Below are positions 27,649-36,241 of a stretch of DNA of 64,000 nt, piece by piece. The stretch's first letter is position 1. Every line of letters starts with the position of its first letter. The notes under the pieces are model-generated. The model saw only the letters and a list, made by a program, of their open reading frames with translations, was not told the DNA's origin and made no database searches. The position numbers and the translations under genes are program-made. Source of the stretch: CAVPEW01 sp963703565 (GTDB lineage: Bacteria > Actinomycetota > Acidimicrobiia > Acidimicrobiales > VFJN01); NCBI GenBank assembly GCA_963703565.1, contig CAVPEW010000075.1, forward strand, positions 80,428-144,427, written 5' to 3'.

Positions 27649-28098
27649 TCAGCGCGGCGGCAGCTTGACCAGCGTGAAGAAGAACTCGTCGATCTGGCGG
27701 ACGACGCCGATGAACGCCTCGAAGTCGACAGGCTTGGCGACGTAGGCGTTGGCGTGCAGATCGTAGGAGCGCACGACGTCCTCCTCGGCTTGGGAGGTGG
27801 TCAACACCACCACCGGGATCCGCCGAAGCTCGGTGTCGTCCTTGATGTGGGCGAGCACCTCTCGACCGTCCATGCGGGGCAGGTTCAGGTCCAACAGCAC
27901 CAGATCCGGCCTCGGAGCACCCTCGAAGTCGCCCGCGCGGCGCAAGAAGGCCATGGCCTGCTCGCCGTCGGACACGATGTGCAGGTTGTTGGCGATCTTC
28001 GACTCCTCGAGCGCCTCGCGGGCGATGGCCACGTCGCCGGGGTCGTCCTCGACGAGGAGGATCTCGATGGGGGTGACTGCTTCGAGGGTGGCGTTCAC
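27649..28098 (-). CDS. Single-domain response regulator (Rcp1-like)
   Basis: Stand-alone receiver domain, 149 residues, of the Rcp1 type that pairs with phytochrome-like kinases. The acidic pair is in LLVEDDPGD, the phosphoacceptor aspartate in LVLLDLNLPRMDG, the switch threonine in VVVLTTSQ and the lysine in YVAKPVD. GTG at 28098 overlaps the kinase stop by GTGA. It is the last gene of the SpoIIE-regulator / kinase / receiver operon and is the probable output or phosphate sink of that kinase. Confidence 0.9.
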   Translation of the reverse strand: MNATLEAVTPIEILLVEDDPGDVAIAREALEESKIANNLHIVSDGEQAMAFLRRAGDFEGAPRPDLVLLDLNLPRMDGREVLAHIKDDTELRRIPVVVLTTSQAEEDVVRSYDLHANAYVAKPVDFEAFIGVVRQIDEFFFTLVKLPPR

Positions 28099-29732
28099 GG
28101 TTCTCCTGGTCGGTCCGTGGTGGAAGGGCCCGACGGTGGAACCGGCTCGAGCCCCGATGGGACCGCCGAGGGTTGGGACGCCGCGGGTTCGCCAGCCTCG
28201 TCGCTGAGGCGCTGCGCGTCCAGAGCAGCGGGACCGGGCAGGTCGATCACCAAACGGGTGCCTTCGGCCCGCTCGGCATCCACACTGATGGAGCCTCCGT
28301 GGAACTCCACGATCTTGCGACACAGGGCGAGGCCGATGCCGGTGCCGTCGTAGGCCTCGCGGGGATGGAGGCGCTGGAAGATCACGAAGACCCGCTCGGC
28401 GAAGCGGGGCTCGATGCCGATCCCGTTGTCGGCCATGGTGATCCGGTATCCACCGGGCCGCTCGGTGGCCCCGATCTCGATGCGAAGGGGACGCTTCGGA
28501 TCGCGGAACTTCACCGCGTTGGACAACAGGTTCTGGAACAGAGCGTGCAGGAGGACCGTGTCGCCGAGTACCTCGGGCAGTGGCCCGACCTCGACCGTCG
28601 CTCCGGCCTCGGCCAAGGGTAGATCCAAGGTCGAACGCGCCTGGTCGACCACCTCGCCCAGGTGGACGAGCTCGAACCCCTCCGTGCTGCGCCCCACGCG
28701 CGAGAACGACAGCAGATCGGTGACGAGGCGCTGCATCCGGTGCGCGCCGTCGACGGCGAAACCGATGTACTGGTCGGCCCGCTCGTCGAGCTGGCCGCCG
28801 TAGCGGCGCTGGAGGAGCTCGCAGAATGAAGCCACCTTGCGGAGGGGCTCCTGCAGGTCGTGGGAGGCCACGTACGCGAACTGCTCGAGCTCCTCGTTGG
28901 AGCGCGCCAGCGCCGCCGAAGCGACCTCGAGCTCCACGCGCTGTCGCTCCGTGCGGCGCATCTGGTCCGTCAGATGGACCCGCATGTCGTCGATCGCCCC
29001 GGCCAGCGCGCCGATCTCGCCCGCCGCGGTGATGCCAAGCTCTCGATCGAGATCTCCGCGCGACACCTCGCGGGCCTGGCCGGCTAGGTCCTCGAGGGGA
29101 TCGAGAACTCGACGACGCAGCCCGACCCACACGACCATGCCGCCGGCGGCCAGCGTGGTAAAGGTAGCTGCGCCCGAGGCGACCGCGCCGATCGTCGCCC
29201 GGTCGATGCGGTCCTGGGCGTTGGCACGCAGCTCGGCCAGATGAGCGGCGAGACGCCCGTGGGATGACCGAACCACGTCGAACAGGGCGCTGGCCGCGTC
29301 CAGGCGCTCCTGTGGGACCGTCTCACCGACTGCGGCGGCCGCTCGCAACGGCTCGGCCGCGTCGTGCCGCCACTGTCGCACCGCTTCGCGCACGGCAGCC
29401 AGTTCGCGCTGCGTCGTGGCGTCGCGGACGCGGCGGTCGATGTCGGCCTCGAGGCGAGCCGCCTGGTCGCCCGACTCCTCGTACGGTCCGATCAGCGCGG
29501 GGTCCCCGCTCGCGAGGTAGCCGCGCACGGCCGTCTGCTGGTCCACGTAGGCCGAGAGCAGCGAGCCCGCTGCAAGACGAGCCGGCTCGAGGCGACGGGT
29601 GGAGTCGTGGCTCGCGTCGAGAAGGGCCACGAACGACGCTGCCGTGGCCACCAGCCCCACGACCCCGAGTCCGGCGACCATCGCGAAGAGCCCGCCCAGC
29701 GACGCGCGCAACGAACGGGGCCGACGGGTCAC
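28095..29732 (-). CDS. CHASE3-type sensor histidine kinase
   Basis: Membrane sensor kinase, 545 residues. A first membrane helix (about 13-36) is followed by a CHASE3-like extracytoplasmic region (AYVDQQTAVRGYLASGDPAL), a second helix (about 180-205), HAMP, a coiled linker, the phosphoacceptor VASHDLQEPLRKVASF (about 310) and a GHKL ATPase domain (NAVKFRD, DNGIGIEPRFAERVF, GTGIGLALCRKI). The DLQEPLRK form is that of phytochrome-like kinases. It overlaps both neighbours by 4 bases. The low-complexity C-terminal tail of about 40 residues is unusual. Confidence 0.92.
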   Translation of the reverse strand: MTRRPRSLRASLGGLFAMVAGLGVVGLVATAASFVALLDASHDSTRRLEPARLAAGSLLSAYVDQQTAVRGYLASGDPALIGPYEESGDQAARLEADIDRRVRDATTQRELAAVREAVRQWRHDAAEPLRAAAAVGETVPQERLDAASALFDVVRSSHGRLAAHLAELRANAQDRIDRATIGAVASGAATFTTLAAGGMVVWVGLRRRVLDPLEDLAGQAREVSRGDLDRELGITAAGEIGALAGAIDDMRVHLTDQMRRTERQRVELEVASAALARSNEELEQFAYVASHDLQEPLRKVASFCELLQRRYGGQLDERADQYIGFAVDGAHRMQRLVTDLLSFSRVGRSTEGFELVHLGEVVDQARSTLDLPLAEAGATVEVGPLPEVLGDTVLLHALFQNLLSNAVKFRDPKRPLRIEIGATERPGGYRITMADNGIGIEPRFAERVFVIFQRLHPREAYDGTGIGLALCRKIVEFHGGSISVDAERAEGTRLVIDLPGPAALDAQRLSDEAGEPAASQPSAVPSGLEPVPPSGPSTTDRPGEP

Positions 29733-30949
29733 GGGTCTGCCCGTCCGGGTGCTGCCCGGGCCGAGGAGCGCAGCCGCACGGCGGCCACGTCGTCGTCGAG
29801 CGCACCGCCGTTGCCCTCCTCCACGACCTGCATCAGCTGCTCGAGCGTCCAGGCCTGGTCGAAGCCGTCGAGGATCCCCAGAAGTCCCTCGAGCTCGAGA
29901 CGCCCATCGCCGCGTCGGGCCTCGACCAGACCGTCGGTGAACAGCAGCAGATCCAGGTCGACTGGCATCTGGACGGCGTGGTCATCCCATTCGGGTTCGG
30001 CAACGCCCAGCGGAAGGCCACGACGATCGTTGGGAAGTGCCAGCCAGCCTTCGGGCCGACGGAGCAGCGCTGGCCAGTGCCCGGCCACCCGGTAGCACAG
30101 CTCGGTGCCGTCGGGACTGAGGGTGGCGTCTATGGCCGTGACGAAGAGCGCTTCCGGGTGCTCGAGCTCCAGGACCTGCTGGAGCACGGGAAGCATCCGC
30201 TGGTCCTCGTAGCCGGCCAGGACCAGGGCCCGCCATGCCTGGCGCAGGCTCACACCCACTGCGGCCTCACCCGCCCCGTGACCGGCCACGTCACCGACGA
30301 CCAGGCGGATGCTGCCATCGGGCCGCTCGACCACGTCGAGGAAGTCCCCTCCCAGGACAGCCAGCGTGCCGCCGGCTCTGTAGAGGATCTCGCACTCCAC
30401 CTTGGATTGCCGCAGCACGGGCTCGGGGACCAGTGCTCGCTCCAGACGCTCGTACTCGATCCTTCGCAGCTCGCTCGTGAGGGCCTGCCGCTGGGCATCC
30501 TCAGCTCGCCTGCGCTCCACGGCGAACCGCACCGTCCGGGCCAGTGAGCCCCCGTCGACCTCACCTTTGACGAGGAAGTCGGCGGCGCCGGCGGCGACGG
30601 CCTCGACGCCGCGGGCGGGATCGTCCAGTCCGGTGAGCACGACCACCGGGACGGTGGCCGGAACGGCGAGGAGCATCTCGAGGGCGCCGAGGCCCTCGGC
30701 GTCGGGCAGACCCAGGTCGACCAGGGCACAGACGAAACCGCCACCGGAGTCGAGCTGGGCAACCGCTTCCGACAGCGTCCGGGCACGGGTCAACGACACG
30801 GGTAGCGCGCCCTCGGCGAGCAGCTCGGCGACCAGCACGGCGTCGGCGTCGTCATCCTCGACGAGCAGCACCCTCGCCACGCCGCTCCCCAGCAGCCCCT
30901 CGCCGGCCCCGACCATCGATCCGGCATGCATCGGGTCGTACGATCCCAC
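29729..30949 (-). CDS. Response regulator with SpoIIE-type PP2C phosphatase output
   Basis: Receiver domain (about 20-145; LLVEDDDADAV, ALVDLGLPDAEGL, VVVLTGLDD, FLVKGEV) fused to a SpoIIE/RsbU-type phosphatase (about 185-395; RLVVGDVAGHGAGEAA, LLLFTDGLVEARRGDG). Such proteins dephosphorylate an anti-sigma-factor antagonist and so switch on a sigma factor. Start is the GTG at 30949 or a nearby ATG. The antagonist is not encoded in the window. It heads the three-gene signalling operon and is divergent from the PhoP-like gene. Confidence 0.9.
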   Translation of the reverse strand: MGSYDPMHAGSMVGAGEGLLGSGVARVLLVEDDDADAVLVAELLAEGALPVSLTRARTLSEAVAQLDSGGGFVCALVDLGLPDAEGLGALEMLLAVPATVPVVVLTGLDDPARGVEAVAAGAADFLVKGEVDGGSLARTVRFAVERRRAEDAQRQALTSELRRIEYERLERALVPEPVLRQSKVECEILYRAGGTLAVLGGDFLDVVERPDGSIRLVVGDVAGHGAGEAAVGVSLRQAWRALVLAGYEDQRMLPVLQQVLELEHPEALFVTAIDATLSPDGTELCYRVAGHWPALLRRPEGWLALPNDRRGLPLGVAEPEWDDHAVQMPVDLDLLLFTDGLVEARRGDGRLELEGLLGILDGFDQAWTLEQLMQVVEEGNGGALDDDVAAVRLRSSARAAPGRADP

Positions 30950-30998
30950 AGGGGCGCCGAGCTGGACGAGTAGATCCCCGGCAGCCGTCTCGGCCAGC

Positions 30999-31016
30999 TC
31001 ACAGCAACTTCACAGC
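30999..31016 (+). promoter_or_regulatory. PhoP-box-like tandem repeat TCACAGC-N4-TCACAGC
   Basis: TCACAGC (30999-31005) is repeated at 31010-31016 after four bases, a perfect match to the direct repeat recognised by mycobacterial PhoP. It ends about 20 bases before the start codon of the PhoP-like regulator, so autoregulation is likely. It may also act on the divergent SpoIIE-regulator gene, whose start is about 50 bases away. Confidence 0.75.
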
Positions 31017-31037
31017 TGTGGGCGCCACACTGCGGGG

Positions 31038-31721
31038 GTGCCCGGGGAACGGATCCTGCTCGTCGACGACGAGGACAACCTGCGATCGATGCTGCAGGCG
31101 GCCCTGCGACACGTCGGCTTCGAGGTCCACCCCGAATCCAGCGGCCGCGGCGCGCTCGATGCCGCCACCCGTGTCCGACCCGACCTCATAGTGCTCGACG
31201 TGATGCTCCCCGACCTCGACGGGTTCGAGGTGTGCCGGCGCCTGCGACAGGACGGCAGCCAGGTGCCGGTCTTGTTCCTGACCGCGCGCGACACCACCGA
31301 GGACCGGGTCCGGGGCCTCACCCTCGGCGGCGACGACTACCTGGTGAAGCCCTTCTCGCTGGAGGAGCTGGTGGCCCGCATCACCGCCGTGCTGCGCCGC
31401 ACCGGGGCGTTGGAGACCTCCGTGCTGCGCTGCGCCGACCTCGAGCTGGACGACGATGCGCACCAGGTGCACCGCGCCGGTGACGAGGTTGCGCTGTCAC
31501 CCACCGAGTACAAGCTGCTGCGCTACCTGCTCCTCAACCGCAACCGGGTCGTGTCCAAGGCGCAGATCCTCGATCACGTCTGGCAGTACGACTTCGGCGG
31601 CGACGGCGGCGTGGTGGAGACCTACATCGGCTACCTGCGGCGAAAGCTCGACGGGAGCGAACCCAAGCTCATCCACACGGTGCGCGGCATCGGCTACGTG
31701 CTGCGCGAGCCGGCGCGCTGA
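31038..31721 (+). CDS. phoP: OmpR/PhoP-family response regulator
   Basis: DNA-binding response regulator, 227 residues. The receiver domain (LLVDDEDNLRSML, IVLDVMLPDLDGFEV, FLTARDTTEDRV, YLVKPFSLEELVA) is followed by a winged helix (LSPTEYKLLRYLL, ILDHVWQYDFGGD, HTVRGIGYVLREPAR). Stretches such as LTLGGDDY, ILDHVW-YDFGGD and GYVLREP are shared with Mycobacterium tuberculosis PhoP, and the PhoP-type repeat in front supports the assignment. Start is the GTG at 31038. The cognate kinase follows after 6 bases. The symbol is by similarity; target genes may differ. Confidence 0.85.
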   Translation: MPGERILLVDDEDNLRSMLQAALRHVGFEVHPESSGRGALDAATRVRPDLIVLDVMLPDLDGFEVCRRLRQDGSQVPVLFLTARDTTEDRVRGLTLGGDDYLVKPFSLEELVARITAVLRRTGALETSVLRCADLELDDDAHQVHRAGDEVALSPTEYKLLRYLLLNRNRVVSKAQILDHVWQYDFGGDGGVVETYIGYLRRKLDGSEPKLIHTVRGIGYVLREPAR

Positions 31722-31727
31722 TCCACG

Positions 31728-33206
31728 GTGTCGCTGCGCACCCGCCTCCTGCTGGGAATGCTGGCGGTTGCCCTGGTTCTGGTGGCCGCCGCGACCGTGA
31801 TCACCCGGGTGACCGAGGCGAACCTGGTCGACCAGGTCGACGCCCAACTGGCAGCCGCTCGGGTGCCGGTAGGCGACCTCCCCGAGCGACTGGGCGAAGG
31901 TTCCCCGCTGAGCTCGGTCTACCTGTCAGCGGTCACCACCGACGGGACGGTGCGAACGATCGTGGGGCCGACACTGCGTACCGACGACGCCCCGCAGCCC
32001 CTCCTCGACGCTGAGCGCCTCCTCTCGGGGCATGGCGGTGGCGCCCCGTTCACTGTTGGAAGCGAGGGTTCCGACCGGCGTTACCGATCCATGGTCGTCA
32101 CGAGTCGCCGCCTGGCCGGGTCCACGACCACCGACGGAGCGGTACTGACCGGCGCGTTCGTCGTGTCGATGCCACTCGACGACGTGGACGCCACCATCGA
32201 CCGGCTCGTGGCGGTACAGGTGGCGGCGACCCTGTCGGTCCTGGCGGTGCTGGCGGTGGTGACCTACTGGGTCCTGCGGCTCGGAGTGCGCCCGATCAAG
32301 TCCATGACCACCACGGCCACCGCGATCGCCGCAGGCGAGCTCTCGAGCCGGGTGCCTGCCGGTGACGCCGGCACCGAGGCGGGCGACCTGGGCCGCGCCC
32401 TGAACTCCATGCTCGAGACGATCCAGGGCTCCCTGGACCGACGCGCCCGCACCGAGTCCCAACTGCGCCAGTTCGTTGCCGATGCATCCCACGAGCTGAG
32501 AACGCCGGTCACGACCATCCGGGGCTATGCCGAGCTCTACCGGACGGGCGCGCTCGACGAGCCCGGCGAGCTGCGCGAGGCGATGCGGCGCACCGAGCAG
32601 GAAGCGGTTCGGATGGGCTCGCTGGTCGAGGACCTGCTGGCCCTGGCACGCCTCGACGAGGGTCGGCCGTCGCTCCGCGAGCCCGTGGCCCTCGAAGCCG
32701 TTGTCGGCGACGCCGCCCGCGATGCCCGGGCGGTGGACCCCGCGCGCCGCGTTCGGACCGCGATCGACGGGCCGGTTCAGGTCCACGGCGACGAGGCCCG
32801 GCTACGCCAGGTCGTGGCCAACCTCGTGGGCAACGCGCTGGCCCACACGCCCTCCGGTTCGGCCCTCGAACTGCGCCTGGCACAACGGGACGGCATGGCC
32901 GTGCTCGAGGTGTCCGACGAGGGCCCTGGCATGGCCCCCGACCAGGTGGACCACGCGTTCGAACGGTTCTACCGCGCCGATCCGTCCCGCTCCCGCCACC
33001 GTGGCGGCTCGGGCTTGGGCCTGGCGATCGTTCAGGCAGCCGTGGAGGCTCACGGTGGTCACGTCTGGATGCGCTCGTCGCCGGCGGCCGGCACGACGGT
33101 GCGTGTCGAACTGCCCGTCGGCGCCCCGGGCTCGCCCGAAGCGCAAGCCGGCACCGCGTCCGCCGGACGCGGTCCAGCCGGTATCGAGCCGGACACGTTT
33201 GCGTGA
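31728..33206 (+). CDS. Sensor histidine kinase, PhoR-like partner
   Basis: A 492-residue membrane kinase: first helix LLGMLAVALVLVAAATVI, extracytoplasmic sensor (about 30-150), second helix (about 160-180), HAMP, phosphoacceptor FVADASHELRTPVTTIRGYAELYR region (about 250) and an ATPase domain with NLVGNALAHTP, DEGPGMAPDQVDHAFERFYR and GGSGLGLAIVQ. Start is the GTG at 31728 next to the regulator stop. The two form an ordinary two-component operon. The signal is unknown. Confidence 0.92.
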   Translation: MSLRTRLLLGMLAVALVLVAAATVITRVTEANLVDQVDAQLAAARVPVGDLPERLGEGSPLSSVYLSAVTTDGTVRTIVGPTLRTDDAPQPLLDAERLLSGHGGGAPFTVGSEGSDRRYRSMVVTSRRLAGSTTTDGAVLTGAFVVSMPLDDVDATIDRLVAVQVAATLSVLAVLAVVTYWVLRLGVRPIKSMTTTATAIAAGELSSRVPAGDAGTEAGDLGRALNSMLETIQGSLDRRARTESQLRQFVADASHELRTPVTTIRGYAELYRTGALDEPGELREAMRRTEQEAVRMGSLVEDLLALARLDEGRPSLREPVALEAVVGDAARDARAVDPARRVRTAIDGPVQVHGDEARLRQVVANLVGNALAHTPSGSALELRLAQRDGMAVLEVSDEGPGMAPDQVDHAFERFYRADPSRSRHRGGSGLGLAIVQAAVEAHGGHVWMRSSPAAGTTVRVELPVGAPGSPEAQAGTASAGRGPAGIEPDTFA

Positions 33207-33233
33207 CGCGGGCGGCCTCCGCGCCTGGAGTGA

Positions 33234-33638
33234 TCAGGCGGGACGGAACCTGGGAAGGGCCGTGCCCTTGCCGGTGTCGTGGAACACCACCGTCACCGCT
33301 TGGCCGACCTCCACGCTCTCGGGGTCGCAGTCCACGACGTTGGTCATGATCCGAGGACCTTCATCGAGCTCGACGTAAGCCAGCACGAACGGAGACGCCT
33401 CACGGAACGGGCCATCACCGCGCCGGTTGATCGAGAAGCTGTAGACGGTGCCCTTGCCCGATGCCTCGATCCACTCGACGTCCTGGCCGGAGCACTCGGG
33501 GCAGAACTGGCGCGGGTACCAGATGACGGTTCCACAGGCGGTGCACTTGGGCAGCACGAGGCGGCCCTCGGCGGTCGCGTCCCAGAACGGCTTGGTCTCC
33601 GGGGTGACGATCGGCGCGGGTGCGGGGAGCTGGGTCAC
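33234..33638 (-). CDS. DUF35 / OB-fold protein with intact zinc ribbon
   Basis: A 134-residue DUF35 protein. The N-terminal helix and rubredoxin-like zinc ribbon are intact (CTACGTVIWYPRQFCPEC, about residues 32-49), followed by the OB fold (GKGTVYSFSINRRGDGPF to VTVVFHDTGKG). GTG at 33638 overlaps the stop of the thiolase-like gene by GTGA. It is presumed to form a complex with that protein. It contrasts with the other DUF35 gene at 13505, which has lost its ribbon cysteines. Confidence 0.88.
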   Translation of the reverse strand: MTQLPAPAPIVTPETKPFWDATAEGRLVLPKCTACGTVIWYPRQFCPECSGQDVEWIEASGKGTVYSFSINRRGDGPFREASPFVLAYVELDEGPRIMTNVVDCDPESVEVGQAVTVVFHDTGKGTALPRFRPA

Positions 33639-34807
33639 GCGTCCTCCTGACCGAGGATGAGGGTGGCGCTGCCCATGCGGTTGGCGAGCGAGCCGCCGGT
33701 TCCGTGGGCGAGCACGAGGGAGCAGTCCGGGACCTGGACCGCGGGGAACGCCTGACCTCGCAGCTGGCGCACCGCCTCGATCACCTTGGTCATGCCGCCC
33801 CGGTTGGCGGGGTGGTTGTTGCAGAGCCCGCCGCCGTCGGTGTTGAACGGCAACCGACCGCCGGGCGATCGCAGTCCCTGGTCGGCTACGAAGGCCCCGC
33901 CCTTGCCCTTCTCGCAGAAGCCCAGGTCCTCGATGGTCTCGAGCACGGTGATGGTGAACGAGTCGTAGATCGACGCGTACCGGATGTCCGCCGGCGTCAC
34001 GCCCGCCTCCTCGAAGGCCCTGGGCCCGGACCAGCGGGCGCCGGTGTAGGTGAGGTCGATTCGCCCGTTGTTGGTGTGCTTGGGCGACTCTCCGTGCCCC
34101 AGCACCTTGGCCTGGGTGCGACCGAGGTCGCGGGCGACCTCGGGGCTCACCACCACGAGGGCCCCGCCGCCGTCGGTGATCACGCAGCAGTCGAGGCGGT
34201 GGAGGGGGTCGGCGACCAGCGGCGAGTTGACCACCTCGTCGACGGTCACCGCCTTGGCAAGGAACGCGTTGGCGTTGTACTGGGCGTGGTGGGACGCCGC
34301 GACCTTGATCTCGGCCAGCTGCTCGGAGGTCGTGCCGTACTCGTGCATGTGACGCCTCGCCGCCAACGCGTAGCCACTCACGATCGAGGATCCGTAGGCG
34401 AGCTCGAAGCCGCCCTCGGGGGCGCCTGTGAACATGGCCTGGCCGCCCATCATCGACATCGGGTCCGAGCGGGGCAGCCCGGCGAGGGTGACGAGAGCCA
34501 CGCTGCACTTGCCGGCAGCGATGGCCGCCGCCGCATGACCCACGTGGACCAGATAGGACGAGCCCCCCGTCTCGGTGGAGTCGATGTAGCTCAGCTTGAG
34601 CCCCAGGTACTCGGCCATGGACATGCCGCCGAAACCCGGCGCGTCGCCGGCGCAGAAGTAGGCGTCCACGTCGGAGGTGGTCAGCCCAGCGTCGGCAAGG
34701 GCACCGAGCGCCACGTCGGCATGGACCTGTGCCACGGTGCGGTCCGGGATGGTCCGGAGCGGGTGCTCGTAGATCCCAGCTATGAACGCCTTGCCACGGA
34801 TGGTCAC
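33635..34807 (-). CDS. Thiolase-superfamily protein lacking the nucleophilic Cys (second copy)
   Basis: A 390-residue lipid-transfer/thiolase-like protein, starting at the GTG at 34807 after GGAGATCGACA. The region of the usual nucleophile reads STETGGSSYLVH (about residue 78), with no cysteine. The usual GHP motif appears as NNHPANRGG. It is co-translated with a DUF35 gene, the pairing known for Ltp2-like aldolases and related acyl-CoA enzymes. A thiolase reaction is therefore doubtful; an aldolase or other acyl-CoA activity is more likely. It is convergent with the PhoR-like kinase gene through the DUF35 gene. Confidence 0.8.
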   Translation of the reverse strand: MTIRGKAFIAGIYEHPLRTIPDRTVAQVHADVALGALADAGLTTSDVDAYFCAGDAPGFGGMSMAEYLGLKLSYIDSTETGGSSYLVHVGHAAAAIAAGKCSVALVTLAGLPRSDPMSMMGGQAMFTGAPEGGFELAYGSSIVSGYALAARRHMHEYGTTSEQLAEIKVAASHHAQYNANAFLAKAVTVDEVVNSPLVADPLHRLDCCVITDGGGALVVVSPEVARDLGRTQAKVLGHGESPKHTNNGRIDLTYTGARWSGPRAFEEAGVTPADIRYASIYDSFTITVLETIEDLGFCEKGKGGAFVADQGLRSPGGRLPFNTDGGGLCNNHPANRGGMTKVIEAVRQLRGQAFPAVQVPDCSLVLAHGTGGSLANRMGSATLILGQEDA

Positions 34808-34992
34808 TGTCGATCTCCTCGAGGTCCGAGGGAGATCGACACGGCTCGACCCGACCCCCCTCCGGCGAAAGCCGCCAACGTTGGCGCCGGGGCCCATCGG
34901 GCGTCAACTCCGTCGCCTGCGCGCCGGGCAGCGGCGCCGGGTCGTCGGACCCACGGCGTAGGTTGCGACGAGTCGAAGCGTAGGGAGGCGCC

Positions 34993-36174
34993 GTGGAGCT
35001 CTCAGTGCCGGTGGACCAGCTCGAGCGGGTCGCGGGATTGCTGGCAACGGCCAGCAGCGACCGTGGTGCCGCTCTGCCGGCGGTGGTCTGGGCCCAGGTC
35101 GTGCCGGGCGGTGTGCGCTGGCTGGTACGAGCCCCGGGTGCGTTCTTCGAGCTCGGCAGCCCGGGCCGCATCCTGGCGTCGATGGCCCTGCCCGCCGAGC
35201 TGGTCGAGGTGCTGGCCGAGCACGCTCGGGTCCTCGCTGTGCCGAGCATCCGCCTCGATACCGATGCGCCCGGCACCGTGGGCCTGGGCATGCTCACGGT
35301 CGTGGTCCCGCGTCTGGACGAGATCGAGCTGGCCGCACTCACCGCCGGGGTCGACGCAGAGCCCGCCGCGCAGGTGCCCGTCGACGACCGCCTGGAGACC
35401 GGCCCTGCAGGGCAGCGGCGACCACGCCTGGAGGTGGATCGTGGCACGTTCCTGGCCGGGCTCGACGCTGCAATGGCCCACCCGGCCCACTGCGACGCCT
35501 TGCCGGAGGTCCTGGTGACCGCCGATCCGGACTCGGCGACGATCGCTCTGCGACGCACGAGGCCGGGCCCGGCAGGGCCGGTCTCCCTCGTACCCATGAC
35601 CGGCGACGCCCGGCTGACGATGCGCCTTCGTGCCGACATCGTCGGCGAGCTGATCCGGCGCCTGGTCGAGCCGGGGATGCTGGAGCTGGAAGTGGTCCGC
35701 TCCGCCCCGACGGTGGGCTCCGACGACGGCTCGCGCTGGCTCACCGGTCGCACCGGTGAGGGCGTGCGCTTCGGCTTGCTCGCCGGCGACGGGCGGGCAG
35801 AAGCCCGCCGGCACGACATCGAGGCCGCCATCTCGGCCCTGATGGAGCTGCCGGCCGACGCAGCCGAAGCCCTGCGCGACCTCGAAGGCGACTATCCCGT
35901 CGCCTACGACGGGCGCCGGTACTACGCCCGCCTGCGGGCCGCGGATCGCGACGGCGTCGCCTGGGAGCCTCGCGTTCGCATAACGACGTTCGTGCCAGGC
36001 CCGAACCCGGATGTCGAGGCAGCGGCTCGAGCCGAGAAGATCGGCCCTGTCGTCCAGCCCGACGGATCCCTGGCCCTGAGCATCGACCTCGCCCTCGATC
36101 CGCTCGGCGACTTCGTGGCCCGGGCCGATGAAGCGGTGCGAACTCTGCACCTCGTCACCGCCGGCTCGGACTGA
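34993..36174 (+). CDS. Hypothetical protein, possible YbjN-like C-terminal domain
   Basis: I do not recognise this 393-residue protein. It is soluble, acidic and rich in alanine, leucine and valine, with no signal peptide or membrane segment. The N-terminal two thirds are alternating strands and helices. The last 120 residues (from DYPVAYDGRRYYARLRA) read like the peptide-binding chaperone fold of YbjN/T3SS-chaperone-like proteins, but this is a weak visual match. GTG at 34993 follows GGGAGGCGCC. It stands alone between a divergent thiolase-like gene and a convergent MMPL gene. Confidence 0.75.
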   Translation: MELSVPVDQLERVAGLLATASSDRGAALPAVVWAQVVPGGVRWLVRAPGAFFELGSPGRILASMALPAELVEVLAEHARVLAVPSIRLDTDAPGTVGLGMLTVVVPRLDEIELAALTAGVDAEPAAQVPVDDRLETGPAGQRRPRLEVDRGTFLAGLDAAMAHPAHCDALPEVLVTADPDSATIALRRTRPGPAGPVSLVPMTGDARLTMRLRADIVGELIRRLVEPGMLELEVVRSAPTVGSDDGSRWLTGRTGEGVRFGLLAGDGRAEARRHDIEAAISALMELPADAAEALRDLEGDYPVAYDGRRYYARLRAADRDGVAWEPRVRITTFVPGPNPDVEAAARAEKIGPVVQPDGSLALSIDLALDPLGDFVARADEAVRTLHLVTAGSD

Positions 36175-36241
36175 CTCGACCGTCCGGCACGGCTTCGCCA
36201 CCTGAGGGGGGCGCCGGAGGGACCCGGCACCGCTTCTCGGG

